This document shows positions 1-6,325 of a DNA stretch of 64,000 bases, one piece after another. This DNA comes from Sinomicrobium weinanense (GTDB lineage: Bacteria > Bacteroidota > Bacteroidia > Flavobacteriales > Flavobacteriaceae): positions 372,001 to 436,000 of the forward strand of contig NZ_JAHKRR010000001.1 in the NCBI RefSeq assembly GCF_018863395.1, written 5' to 3'. Numbering within the stretch: position 1 is the stretch's first letter; each line of letters opens with the position of its first letter. A program made the position numbers and the translations under genes. The notes under the pieces are model-generated. The model saw nothing but the letters and a program-made list of their open reading frames with translations. It had not been told where the DNA came from and searched no databases.

Positions 1-118
1 CTGTTTTTCGTTCCTCAGTGGTCAGGTTACCATTGCCTGAGATCTTTTTCTTCCCGAATTGCGCGTTGGCCGAGGTCATTAACAGCAGGCCAAGGCATAA
101 AGTCATTAGTTGTTTCAT
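1..118 (-). CDS. Head GIN domain protein, N-terminal fragment (window edge)
   Basis: The first 39 codons read leftward off the window edge from ATG at 118. They give a clear signal peptide (hydrophobic core LMTLCLGLLLM, cleavage after TSANA) followed by GKKKISGNGNLTTEERKT, which resembles the start of head-GIN (DUF2807) periplasmic or outer-membrane-facing proteins of Bacteroidota. It lies 141 nt downstream of the beta-helix protein at 260-1363 on the same strand and may be the fourth gene of the ECF sigma operon. A full GIN family member is present at 61978-62730. The family's function is unknown. The assignment rests only on the signal peptide and the first motif. Confidence 0.6.
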   Translation of the reverse strand, partial: MKQLMTLCLGLLLMTSANAQFGKKKISGNGNLTTEERKT

Positions 119-145
119 TTGTTTATAGTTTATGATTTATTTTTG

Positions 146-194
146 TTTCAGGTTTCAGGTTTCAGGTTTCAGGTTTCAGGTTTCAGGTTTCAGG
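146..194. repeat. TTTCAGG heptamer, seven perfect tandem copies
   Basis: Seven uninterrupted copies of TTTCAGG fill 146-194, in the 141-nt gap between the GIN fragment and the beta-helix gene. Directly after, 229-260 holds a second degenerate word array (ctgtctcac / cttctcac). Perfect seven-unit identity suggests copy number could vary by slippage. The position inside a presumed operon would place it in the transcript leader of the GIN gene. Confidence 0.85.
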
Positions 195-259
195 ACTGTT
201 TTTTGTTGCTCTCCATCATCTCATCCCACCACTGTCTCACTGTCTCACCTTCTCACTGT

Positions 260-1363
260 CTATTTTTTATACAAGGTTATCCCCCCGTATTCAGAGGTTA
301 TAGATAGCTTATTCCCGGGTGAACTCCCGTAATGTCCTTTATAGTATTTCTCCGAGCTCTTCACCCTTTTTATTTCGTATTCAAAATCGGTATCGCCCTT
401 TAAACCTGTGTATTCGAGTACGATCTCGAAGTTAAAATGATAGTTACTGTTATATCCTATTTTTATGCCGGTGAATTCTGTCTCTAAGGTTACATTCCCG
501 GCATCTGCTGCCAATTCCTCTATTTTAATGGAGCCGTAGTCCGAAGTTATGTTCACATCGCCGTGTACCGTGCCGAATTTGGTGGAGAGATAATCGCCTG
601 TGCCGTGTACGTTTTTGGCGCTTTCTACGGAAAGGTCACCGTAGTCGCAGGAATATTCCAGGGCACCAATTTCAAGGATACTGGACGAAGTATAGTCGGC
701 ATTCAGAGACAGTTTCTCCGCTTTTTCGAGAACGAAGCCGGAATAGTCGGCATTTATGCTTCCGCTTTTCATGTAGCTGATAGATGATTTGGAAGTATAG
801 TCAAAAGAGAGCTCGTTGCCGTCGGCACGCAGTTCGCCTATCTCCAGCTTTCCGTAATCACAGCTTATTTTTGCTTTGCCGTTTATCTCGTCTATCTGGA
901 TGCCTCCGTAATCATTGCTGAGGTCCACACTGTTGTTTACCGGGAGTTTAATGGTGTAGTTGATCTCCATGCTCATATTGTTATTGCCTCCCCAGCTCCA
1001 CTTCTTGTTTCCGAAAATGGTCCGGGCGGCAACCCTGCTTTTGCCCGCCTCGAAATCCACATCGATCTGGTCGAGCTTTTGCTGTACTTTGCCTTCATTG
1101 TTACCATTGACTTTTATGAGCACATCGATTTCTATCCTGTTTTCGTTCCAGGAGGTGATGTAGATGTTCCCGTAAGAGTTGTTTACTTCCAAAAGTGCAT
1201 TGGAGTTTACGTTAAATGACTTTTTTATCCTTTTCTCCTTACTGTGTTTGCCGTTCCATTTCGGGTCCTGGTCCCCGGAAAGGGCAGAAGCCGTTGTAAG
1301 CAATGGAAATAATACAGCCAGTAGTAATACGATCTTATAGCCTGTTCGCTTCATGGTCATCAT
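260..1363 (-). CDS. Secreted beta-helix-like protein with repeated D-Y-G turns (DUF4097-like)
   Basis: A 367-residue exported protein. Residues 1-28 form a signal peptide (YKIVLLLAVLFPLLTTASA). The rest is rich in short beta strands with a repeating signature: DYGGIQI, DYGKLEI, DYTSKSS, DYSGFVL, DYTSSSI, DYGDLSV, DYLSTKF, DYGSIKI, EYGGITL, spaced roughly 20 residues apart. This pattern fits a right-handed parallel beta-helix of the DUF4097/adhesin-like class. ATG codons at 1363, 1360 and 1354 are all possible starts; each overlaps the end of the upstream anti-sigma-like gene (stop at 1335), so translation is probably coupled. It is the likely cell-envelope output or sensor of the ECF operon, but its function is unknown. 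Confidence 0.75.
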   Translation of the reverse strand: MMTMKRTGYKIVLLLAVLFPLLTTASALSGDQDPKWNGKHSKEKRIKKSFNVNSNALLEVNNSYGNIYITSWNENRIEIDVLIKVNGNNEGKVQQKLDQIDVDFEAGKSRVAARTIFGNKKWSWGGNNNMSMEINYTIKLPVNNSVDLSNDYGGIQIDEINGKAKISCDYGKLEIGELRADGNELSFDYTSKSSISYMKSGSINADYSGFVLEKAEKLSLNADYTSSSILEIGALEYSCDYGDLSVESAKNVHGTGDYLSTKFGTVHGDVNITSDYGSIKIEELAADAGNVTLETEFTGIKIGYNSNYHFNFEIVLEYTGLKGDTDFEYEIKRVKSSEKYYKGHYGSSPGNKLSITSEYGGITLYKK

Positions 1364-1937
1364 TTTTTAATCGTTTCATATTTTCTATTTGCTCCATTAC
1401 ACTCTGTAACAGGGCGACCCTGGTCTGGAAGTTGGTGATCATCGCGTTGAGCAATTGTTTGCTGTATCCGTTCTTCTGCAATTCTGCTTCCAGTTTTTCA
1501 TAATCTTTTTCTATGAGGTTCAATTGTTCAACGGCATCGTCAACAATAATCCTGGTGTCTTCGGTGGTGGCTTCTTCCCGGATATTTTTTAGTTCTGTTT
1601 CGATCAGGGAAGCAAAGTAGTACCGGGTTTTTTCCAGTTCTGGATAAGCAACTTCTTCTTCGGCCTCAACGGGTATGGAAGACTGTGGTTGTGTGTTGTA
1701 AAAGACCCAGCCAAGACCTAACAGCAGTACTATGGAAGCGGCAACGGAAAGCTGCCTCCACCGGAGACGGGAAGATCTTTTTTTCTGCGGATCTTTCTGC
1801 CGTTCGGCCGCCACTTCGGCTTTGCTCAGTACGAGTTTTTCCAGGAAGCGGTTTTCATGGCCTGCTGCGGGAGATTCCGTGTCAAATTCTCCCTGTAACC
1901 GTTCAAATAAGTTGTCTATGTTATCCTTTTTCATCAT
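1335..1937 (-). CDS. Anti-sigma-factor-like single-pass membrane protein
   Basis: A 200-residue protein with a cytoplasmic N-terminus (about 1-60, including GHENRFLEKL, a motif style common in Bacteroidota sigma partners), one transmembrane helix at about 62-80 (LSVAASIVLLLGLGWVF), and a charged, mostly helical periplasmic C-terminus predicted to form coiled coil (about 95-190). It starts 63 nt after the ECF sigma gene (2001-2561) and its 3' end overlaps the next gene by up to 29 nt. Topology and location argue for a membrane-bound regulator of that sigma factor. No zinc-binding HxxxCxxC motif is visible, so it is not a classic ZAS anti-sigma factor. The functional call is inference from context. 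Confidence 0.6.
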   Translation of the reverse strand: MMKKDNIDNLFERLQGEFDTESPAAGHENRFLEKLVLSKAEVAAERQKDPQKKRSSRLRWRQLSVAASIVLLLGLGWVFYNTQPQSSIPVEAEEEVAYPELEKTRYYFASLIETELKNIREEATTEDTRIIVDDAVEQLNLIEKDYEKLEAELQKNGYSKQLLNAMITNFQTRVALLQSVMEQIENMKRLKNDDHEANRL

Positions 1938-2000
1938 CAGAAATTAAACATTTGAAAAGGAAAAATGATTCCTGTTTGTTTTTTATCGTCCGTCTGTCAG

Positions 2001-2561
2001 TCAGTTTATACCGATGCCTTCCAGCTTTTTTCTCAGATTTTCCTTAGCCCGGCTTATCGTGGTCCTGCAGTTGGCATAACTGATCTGCATGATCTCGCCG
2101 ATCTCTTCATAATCATATCCCTCAATAAGGTGTAAGGTCAAAGAAACTCTGTAATTGTCCTTCAGTGTTTTCATGGTTTCCAAAACTTTTTGAGCCTGAA
2201 CGTTTGTAAACTCATGACCGGGAGCAATGCCATCATTGTCTTCGACCTTATGCAATGTTTCATCCATCGGGATCTCCCGGTGTTGCTGTTGTTTCCGGAA
2301 ACTATAGATGCTGTTGTTGATCACGATCCGCTTTAGCCAGGCGCCAAAGGCCACCTCTCCGCGGAAGGTGTCCAGCTTGGTAAATGCTTTCATAAAGGAT
2401 TCCTGCATAATGTCCTCGGCTTCCATCCTGTCCTTTACAATACGCAGGGAGATGTTGTACATGGCCTTGTAATAACGGTTATATACCTCCATCTGGGCCT
2501 TTGTATTTCCTTCCTTGCACTGCTCAAGCAGCTGCTCTATATGTGTATCCGGTTGGCTCAA
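2001..2561 (-). CDS. RNA polymerase ECF sigma-70 factor
   Basis: A 186-residue ECF sigma factor. Region 2 spans about residues 20-90 (MEVYNRYYKAMYNISLRIV, then AEDIMQESFMKAF, the core-binding helix, and WLKRIVINNSIYSFRK). Region 4, with a helix-turn-helix, spans about 125-180 (YDYEEIGEIMQISYANCR, TTISRAKENLRKKL). No ATG fits the N-terminus; the best start is TTG at 2561, giving the typical ECF length. It heads a leftward operon with an anti-sigma-like protein, a beta-helix protein and perhaps a GIN protein, which implies a cell-envelope stress or surface-sensing role. Confidence 0.93.
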   Translation of the reverse strand: MSQPDTHIEQLLEQCKEGNTKAQMEVYNRYYKAMYNISLRIVKDRMEAEDIMQESFMKAFTKLDTFRGEVAFGAWLKRIVINNSIYSFRKQQQHREIPMDETLHKVEDNDGIAPGHEFTNVQAQKVLETMKTLKDNYRVSLTLHLIEGYDYEEIGEIMQISYANCRTTISRAKENLRKKLEGIGIN

Positions 2562-2675
2562 AAAGTAGTTGTTTTCGTTATAAGGATGAACAAGAATGGA
2601 ATTTGTTACAGTTTAAGGAATTTTTTTTAAAAAATGATGTTTTTTGGTTAAAGGGCTGTTCCCAGTTTCCAGTTG

Positions 2676-2733
2676 CGGGTTGCCAGTTGCCGGTTTTGGT
2701 CCCTGAGCAGAGCCGAAGGGCGGGTTGCCAGTT
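2676..2733. repeat. Degenerate GTTGCCAGTT word repeat in the 2562-3023 gap
   Basis: The gap 2562-3023 has no gene. It contains two copies of the 13-mer CGGGTTGCCAGTT (2676-2688 and 2721-2733) in a run of related words (cagtttccagttgcggg, gttgccggtt), separated by ccctgagcagagccgaaggg, itself a weak inverted repeat. The same vocabulary recurs at 37986-38037 and 49222-49305. A -7 box (TATATTTG, 2884-2891) lies 133 nt before the NTF2-like gene, but no TTG box at the expected spacing was found. Confidence 0.7.
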
Positions 2734-3023
2734 TTCCAGGTTCTTGTCTTCCGGCTGTGGCCTTGATTTTCGAAGAAAACAATAAAAATCTGCGCCTATC
2801 TGCGAGATCTGCGGGCTGTCCTTTTAAATTTAACCATTGCTTTGCCCATTTTTTTATCCATTACCCACACCATATCAATTGTGTATATTTGTTTCTAAGC
2901 CATAAGTTAAAAAAAACAAAATTATTAAAGTGAAAAACAAAATATCCATTTGCTGATGGATACTGACCTTTGCATCTAAAGAAAACCCGACGGCACAACC
3001 ATTAATTTATTAACTCACCTGAA

Positions 3024-3401
3024 ATGACAAAAATTACAGTAAGCCCCGATTGCGGAAATGCACCGAAAAAGCAATTCCTAAAGGAGATCATTATCGCCTT
3101 TGCAAAGGGAAATACAGCGTTTCTGACCGAAAGCGTAACGGATAGAATAGTGTGGAATTTAATTGGGGACCGGATTATTGAAGGCAAGGAAAAATTTACT
3201 GATGAGATAGGGAAAACGAAGATCCGAAAAGTGTCCGAATTAATAATCGACAAGATTGTGACGCACGGAAAAGAAGGCGCTTTAAATGGAATAGTGAAAA
3301 TGCAGAATGGCAAAAAATATGCGTTTTCGGACTTTTACGAATTCAGTGGGGTAAAAGCAACAAAAGTAAAGGCAATTACATCATACTTTATTGAAATATA
3401 G
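3024..3401 (+). CDS. NTF2-like / SnoaL-like domain protein
   Basis: A 125-residue protein with the size and order of elements of nuclear-transport-factor-2-like small proteins: an N-terminal helix (KKQFLKEIIIAFAKGNTAFL), a W/I-rich strand after it (DRIVWNLIGDRIIEGKEKF), and a C-terminal curved sheet (DKIVTHGKEGALNGIVKMQ, KYAFSDFYEFSG). Similar proteins are often annotated as nuclear transport factor 2 family or DUF4440-type. No signal peptide, so cytosolic. The ligand or reaction cannot be read from the sequence. It stands alone, with a terminator 100 nt downstream. Confidence 0.7.
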   Translation: MTKITVSPDCGNAPKKQFLKEIIIAFAKGNTAFLTESVTDRIVWNLIGDRIIEGKEKFTDEIGKTKIRKVSELIIDKIVTHGKEGALNGIVKMQNGKKYAFSDFYEFSGVKATKVKAITSYFIEI

Positions 3402-3502
3402 AGCAGGAAAATCTGGTAACAATATCCGGGAAAGAGGTATAGTTGCGGTAACAACAGCATTTTTAACGGAAGATACCACCCATATTTTACTTAAAGGTAT
3501 TT

Positions 3503-3538
3503 AAACGGGTTTGACTTTTTTAGTTAAACCCGTTTTTT
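3503..3538 (+). terminator. Rho-independent terminator after the NTF2-like gene
   Basis: A 10-bp stem (AAACGGGTTT 3503-3512 with AAACCCGTTT 3526-3535), a 13-nt loop and a T run to 3538. It ends the transcript of 3024-3401 about 100 nt after its stop. The following stretch to 3650 shows nothing recognisable. Confidence 0.8.
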
Positions 3539-3653
3539 GATTGATATCCTGAACAAGCAGAATATAATTCTCCACTACGTAAAAAGCGTTTGAAATAGAG
3601 GAAGCCACAAGCTAGGCAGTGAATGGCGATGCACAAATATTAATGCTATTTTG

Positions 3654-3730
3654 TTTAAAATTAATCTAAATAAATTTGGTTTTGTCTTGTTGCGGTTGTT
3701 ATATTTGCCATTGTTTAGAATTAGTCAAAA
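3654..3730. promoter_or_regulatory. Pair of similar 17-bp imperfect palindromes, candidate iron-responsive operator
   Basis: TTTAAAATTAATCTAAA (3654-3670) and TTTAGAATTAGTCAAAA (3714-3730) are similar, exactly 60 bp apart, each pairing at 6 of 8 symmetric positions. They bracket the predicted promoter at 3676-3707 just before the iron-uptake genes. A third, weaker relative (TGTTAATTGAATCTAAA, 6295-6311) sits right after the promoter of the TonB receptor gene. AT-rich palindromes with TTTAGA/TCTAAA ends suit a Fur- or DtxR-type metal repressor, but which regulator binds is inference. Confidence 0.35.
3676..3707 (+). promoter_or_regulatory. Bacteroidota-type promoter for the iron-uptake cluster
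   Basis: -7 element TATATTTG at 3700-3707 matches TAnnTTTG exactly; TTG at 3676-3678 lies 21 nt upstream (another TTG at 3682-3684 gives 15 nt). The first gene of the cluster starts at 3742. Confidence 0.5.
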
Positions 3731-3741
3731 TAAGGAAGCTT

Positions 3742-4068
3742 ATGACCACGCTGATCACGCTTATTTCATTTTTGGGTTTCTATGCGCACTATCAGGCGTC
3801 GAAAAAGGCTTTGCTGAGCCGTACCCTCAGGGTTGAGCAGTGGATGCAGGCCAACCGGAAGCAGAGTAGGGTAGTGGGATTGCTCTTTTTACTCATGGCT
3901 GTGGTGCTTTCCGTTTTTTATTATGGTTTTGGCGCCGGGGTATTTGCTTTTTTCGTGATATTGATGACCGTGGGAAGCCTTATCGTGTTGCTGGCCCCGC
4001 TGCGTTTTGTAGGTTACAGGACATTGGCCCTGATCCTTATTCTGGCTCTAACCTTTGAATATTTGTAA
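3742..4068 (+). CDS. DUF3325-like small membrane protein of the iron-uptake cluster
   Basis: A 108-residue hydrophobic protein. ATG at 3742 was chosen because AAGGAAG precedes it and it begins directly with a membrane helix (TTLITLISFLGFYAHYQ). Three segments are visible: residues about 2-18, 42-66 and 72-105. Size, topology and position fit DUF3325, usually found beside DUF3649 and PepSY membrane proteins in siderophore-uptake loci. The product lies in the inner membrane. It is followed after 3 nt by the DUF3649-like gene, so they are one transcription unit. Molecular role unknown. Confidence 0.6.
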   Translation: MTTLITLISFLGFYAHYQASKKALLSRTLRVEQWMQANRKQSRVVGLLFLLMAVVLSVFYYGFGAGVFAFFVILMTVGSLIVLLAPLRFVGYRTLALILILALTFEYL

Positions 4069-4071
4069 AGC

Positions 4072-4371
4072 ATGCCTGCGAATAAAAAATATTTGACCCA
4101 TTCCGTAAGCCAGCGTTTTGCCAAGATCACTGCCGGTTTTATCGGCGGATATATGGTGGCGGTCACATTTCACATGGCCCTCGCTTTCTGGGTGGACCAT
4201 GTGAATGTACTGATGACCCTCCGCTATGCCGGATTTTTGCTTTGGGCAGTGTTGTTCCTGCTGGCATTCCTGGCCAGGAACGGCTGGAAAATATGGGGGA
4301 TTTACCTGTTAGCGACCCTGCTTTTTTCCGTGTTGATATATGTGGGAAAGATGTATAATCCCATAGTTTAA
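4072..4371 (+). CDS. DUF3649-like membrane protein of the iron-uptake cluster
   Basis: A 99-residue inner-membrane protein with three predicted helices (about 17-37, 46-66, 70-92). The start SVSQRFAKITAGFIGGYMVA resembles the R-x-x-A-x-x-GGY start of DUF3649 proteins, which accompany iron-siderophore reductases and receptors. It begins 3 nt after the DUF3325-like gene. The gap to the PepSY gene (118 nt) carries a hairpin repeat. Function is inferred only from the recurrent neighbourhood. Confidence 0.6.
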   Translation: MPANKKYLTHSVSQRFAKITAGFIGGYMVAVTFHMALAFWVDHVNVLMTLRYAGFLLWAVLFLLAFLARNGWKIWGIYLLATLLFSVLIYVGKMYNPIV

Positions 4372-4391
4372 GGACAAATGATCTTATGATA

Positions 4392-4469
4392 AAGTACGAA
4401 GTTAGAAGTACGAAATTAGAAGTAAATATAACTTCAGACCCTATACTTCGTATTTCCAACTTCGTACTT
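4392..4469. repeat. Inverted repeat of the GAAGTACGAAGT family inside the iron operon
   Basis: Left arm 4392-4416 and right arm 4445-4469 (25 nt each) are complementary at 22 of 25 positions, with a 28-nt loop. Both arms are built from the word AAGTACGAAGT or a close variant. The element lies between the DUF3649-like and PepSY genes, all on the + strand, so the RNA would fold into a long hairpin 20 nt before the PepSY start codon. The same word occurs at 27324-27362 and 47012-47051. Confidence 0.85.
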
Positions 4470-4489
4470 CAGGAACAATATCAAATCTT

Positions 4490-6121
4490 ATGAGCAATAG
4501 AATCTACAACGTTCTTTTTAACACTCACACCATAAGCGGCATTGTGATCAGTGCGGCACTCTATGTTATCTTTTTTGCCGGGTCTTTTTCCTTTTTCAGG
4601 GATGAGATCATCAGCTGGGAACGGAACGAACCCGTAAAAGAAGTGGGATTGAACGGTACGGATTTCGACCGCTTACTGGATACTATAAGCCTCGGGGAGC
4701 CTGTATATGGCCGGGATATTACATTCAACCAATATTATGAAGAAAGGCGGGTGAATGTGAGCCTGACCCCTTCCAAAGATACCCTGGCCCCGAAAGAAGC
4801 TGCCACAAGTAAGTTTTTCTATATGGACAAGAAAGACTTTGGTACGTATGACTACTTCAGTAATTATTCGATAGGAGAGTTTCTCTACCGCCTGCACTTT
4901 TTTGCACAGCTCAACTTTTTCGGGACTTCCGGCTACCTGCTTGCGGGCCTGGTGGCTTTCTTTTTTCTGTTTGCCGTCATTACCGGGGTTTTGGTGCACT
5001 GGAATAAGATCGTGACCAATTTTTATAACTTCCGCCCCCGGGCCAAACTGAAAACGCTTTGGACGGACGCGCATACCACACTGGGAATACTGGGGCTGCC
5101 CTACCAGTTCGTTTATGCACTTACGGGCACCTATCTTATTATAAGTACTTCGCTCATGGCGCCGCCGGTAGTTGCCTTGTTGTATGATAACGATGCGGGG
5201 AAAATGTACCAGGATTTCGGGATCGGTAATGCAGGCTATGCCATGAACATGGAAAAACAGGAGTCTCCGGTAAGTGTCAATGCCCTGGTGCAAAAAACAA
5301 AGAACGAGTGGAAGGATTTTGAAGTAAAGACGGTGACCGTTTACAATTATGGCGACACGGGGATGCATGTTTCGGTAGAAGGCGTCCCTTCGAACAAAAT
5401 GGATTTTACCGGTAAGGGAAAAATGGTCTTTGAGGCTTCCACCGGGGAAGTGGTCTATGAAAAAAGCCCTTTCGGGAATACGTCCTACCTGGACGGGGCT
5501 GTAAACGTTTTGCAGAAACTGCATTTTGGTGATTTTGGCGGACTGGGACTGCGGATCATTTATTTTATCCTGGGAATGGTGTCGTGTTTCGTGATCATAT
5601 CCGGAGTTATGATATGGCTTGTGGCCCGGGACAGGAAAAGCGTTTCTGAAAAGAAACGGCGTTTTAATGCCTGGCTGGTATGGATCTACCTTGCCATATG
5701 CCTCAGCATGTATCCCGCAACCGCACTTACTTTTGTCGGGGTCAAGGCTTTTGTGCATGATTTTGACCCGTCCAGGATTACCTGGATATATCGGATATTC
5801 TTTTATAGCTGGTTGCTCCTTTCTGTATTATTTACGGTTAAAAGAGACAATTACTTCACCAATAAATATACGCTGATAAGCGGTTCCCTGATAGGCTTCC
5901 TGGTGCCTGTGGTCAATGGTGTGGTGTCCGGAAACTGGATGTGGATAACGTTATCCGCAGGCGACTACGGGATCTTCTTTATCGATGCTTTCTGGATCAT
6001 CCTTTCGGTGACGACACTCATTGTAGGGCTGAAGCTAAAACGAAAGCAGGCTGCCGTACCGGTAAAAAAGGTAAAAAGATCACCCCAGGAGAAAAAACAT
6101 GCTTTAATAGAAGAAGTATAG
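4490..6121 (+). CDS. PepSY-associated transmembrane protein (siderophore/iron reductase type)
   Basis: A 543-residue inner-membrane protein of the PepSY_TM family. It has an N-terminal helix with a conserved His (NTHTISGIVISAALYVIFF), a periplasmic segment, a second helix block (GYLLAGLVAFFFLFAVITG, then VHWNKI), a conserved DAHTTLGILGLPYQFVYALT segment, a long periplasmic PepSY-like region (about 250-335), and a C-terminal block of helices (about 345-520). Relatives beside TonB siderophore receptors are thought to pass electrons to reduce ferric siderophores or to help import. Conserved membrane His residues could ligate haem. It follows the DUF3325/DUF3649 genes and precedes the receptor by about 200 nt. 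Confidence 0.85.
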   Translation: MSNRIYNVLFNTHTISGIVISAALYVIFFAGSFSFFRDEIISWERNEPVKEVGLNGTDFDRLLDTISLGEPVYGRDITFNQYYEERRVNVSLTPSKDTLAPKEAATSKFFYMDKKDFGTYDYFSNYSIGEFLYRLHFFAQLNFFGTSGYLLAGLVAFFFLFAVITGVLVHWNKIVTNFYNFRPRAKLKTLWTDAHTTLGILGLPYQFVYALTGTYLIISTSLMAPPVVALLYDNDAGKMYQDFGIGNAGYAMNMEKQESPVSVNALVQKTKNEWKDFEVKTVTVYNYGDTGMHVSVEGVPSNKMDFTGKGKMVFEASTGEVVYEKSPFGNTSYLDGAVNVLQKLHFGDFGGLGLRIIYFILGMVSCFVIISGVMIWLVARDRKSVSEKKRRFNAWLVWIYLAICLSMYPATALTFVGVKAFVHDFDPSRITWIYRIFFYSWLLLSVLFTVKRDNYFTNKYTLISGSLIGFLVPVVNGVVSGNWMWITLSAGDYGIFFIDAFWIILSVTTLIVGLKLKRKQAAVPVKKVKRSPQEKKHALIEEV

Positions 6122-6258
6122 TAAAATAAAATACTCCCTTTGCAAATACTACACGCGGTTATGGGGATGGATCTGGAATGTAATTTTTTGACTTCCTGTG
6201 ATATACGCGTTGTTATGTTAAATTTAAGTCCTAAATAATAAAAATAGCAAAAAGAGTT

Positions 6259-6288
6259 TTGCTGTTAACTTTTCCTTAAATAGATTTG
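6259..6288 (+). promoter_or_regulatory. Promoter of the TonB siderophore receptor gene
   Basis: TTG at 6259-6261, a 19-nt spacer and TAGATTTG at 6281-6288 match the Bacteroidota consensus exactly. The operator-like TGTTAATTGAATCTAAA (6295-6311) overlaps the expected transcription start, a good place for a metal-dependent repressor. The receptor ATG is at 6326, so the receptor can be transcribed apart from the upstream PepSY gene. Confidence 0.6.
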
Positions 6289-6325
6289 CATTTATGTTAA
6301 TTGAATCTAAATAAAAATAAATGCA

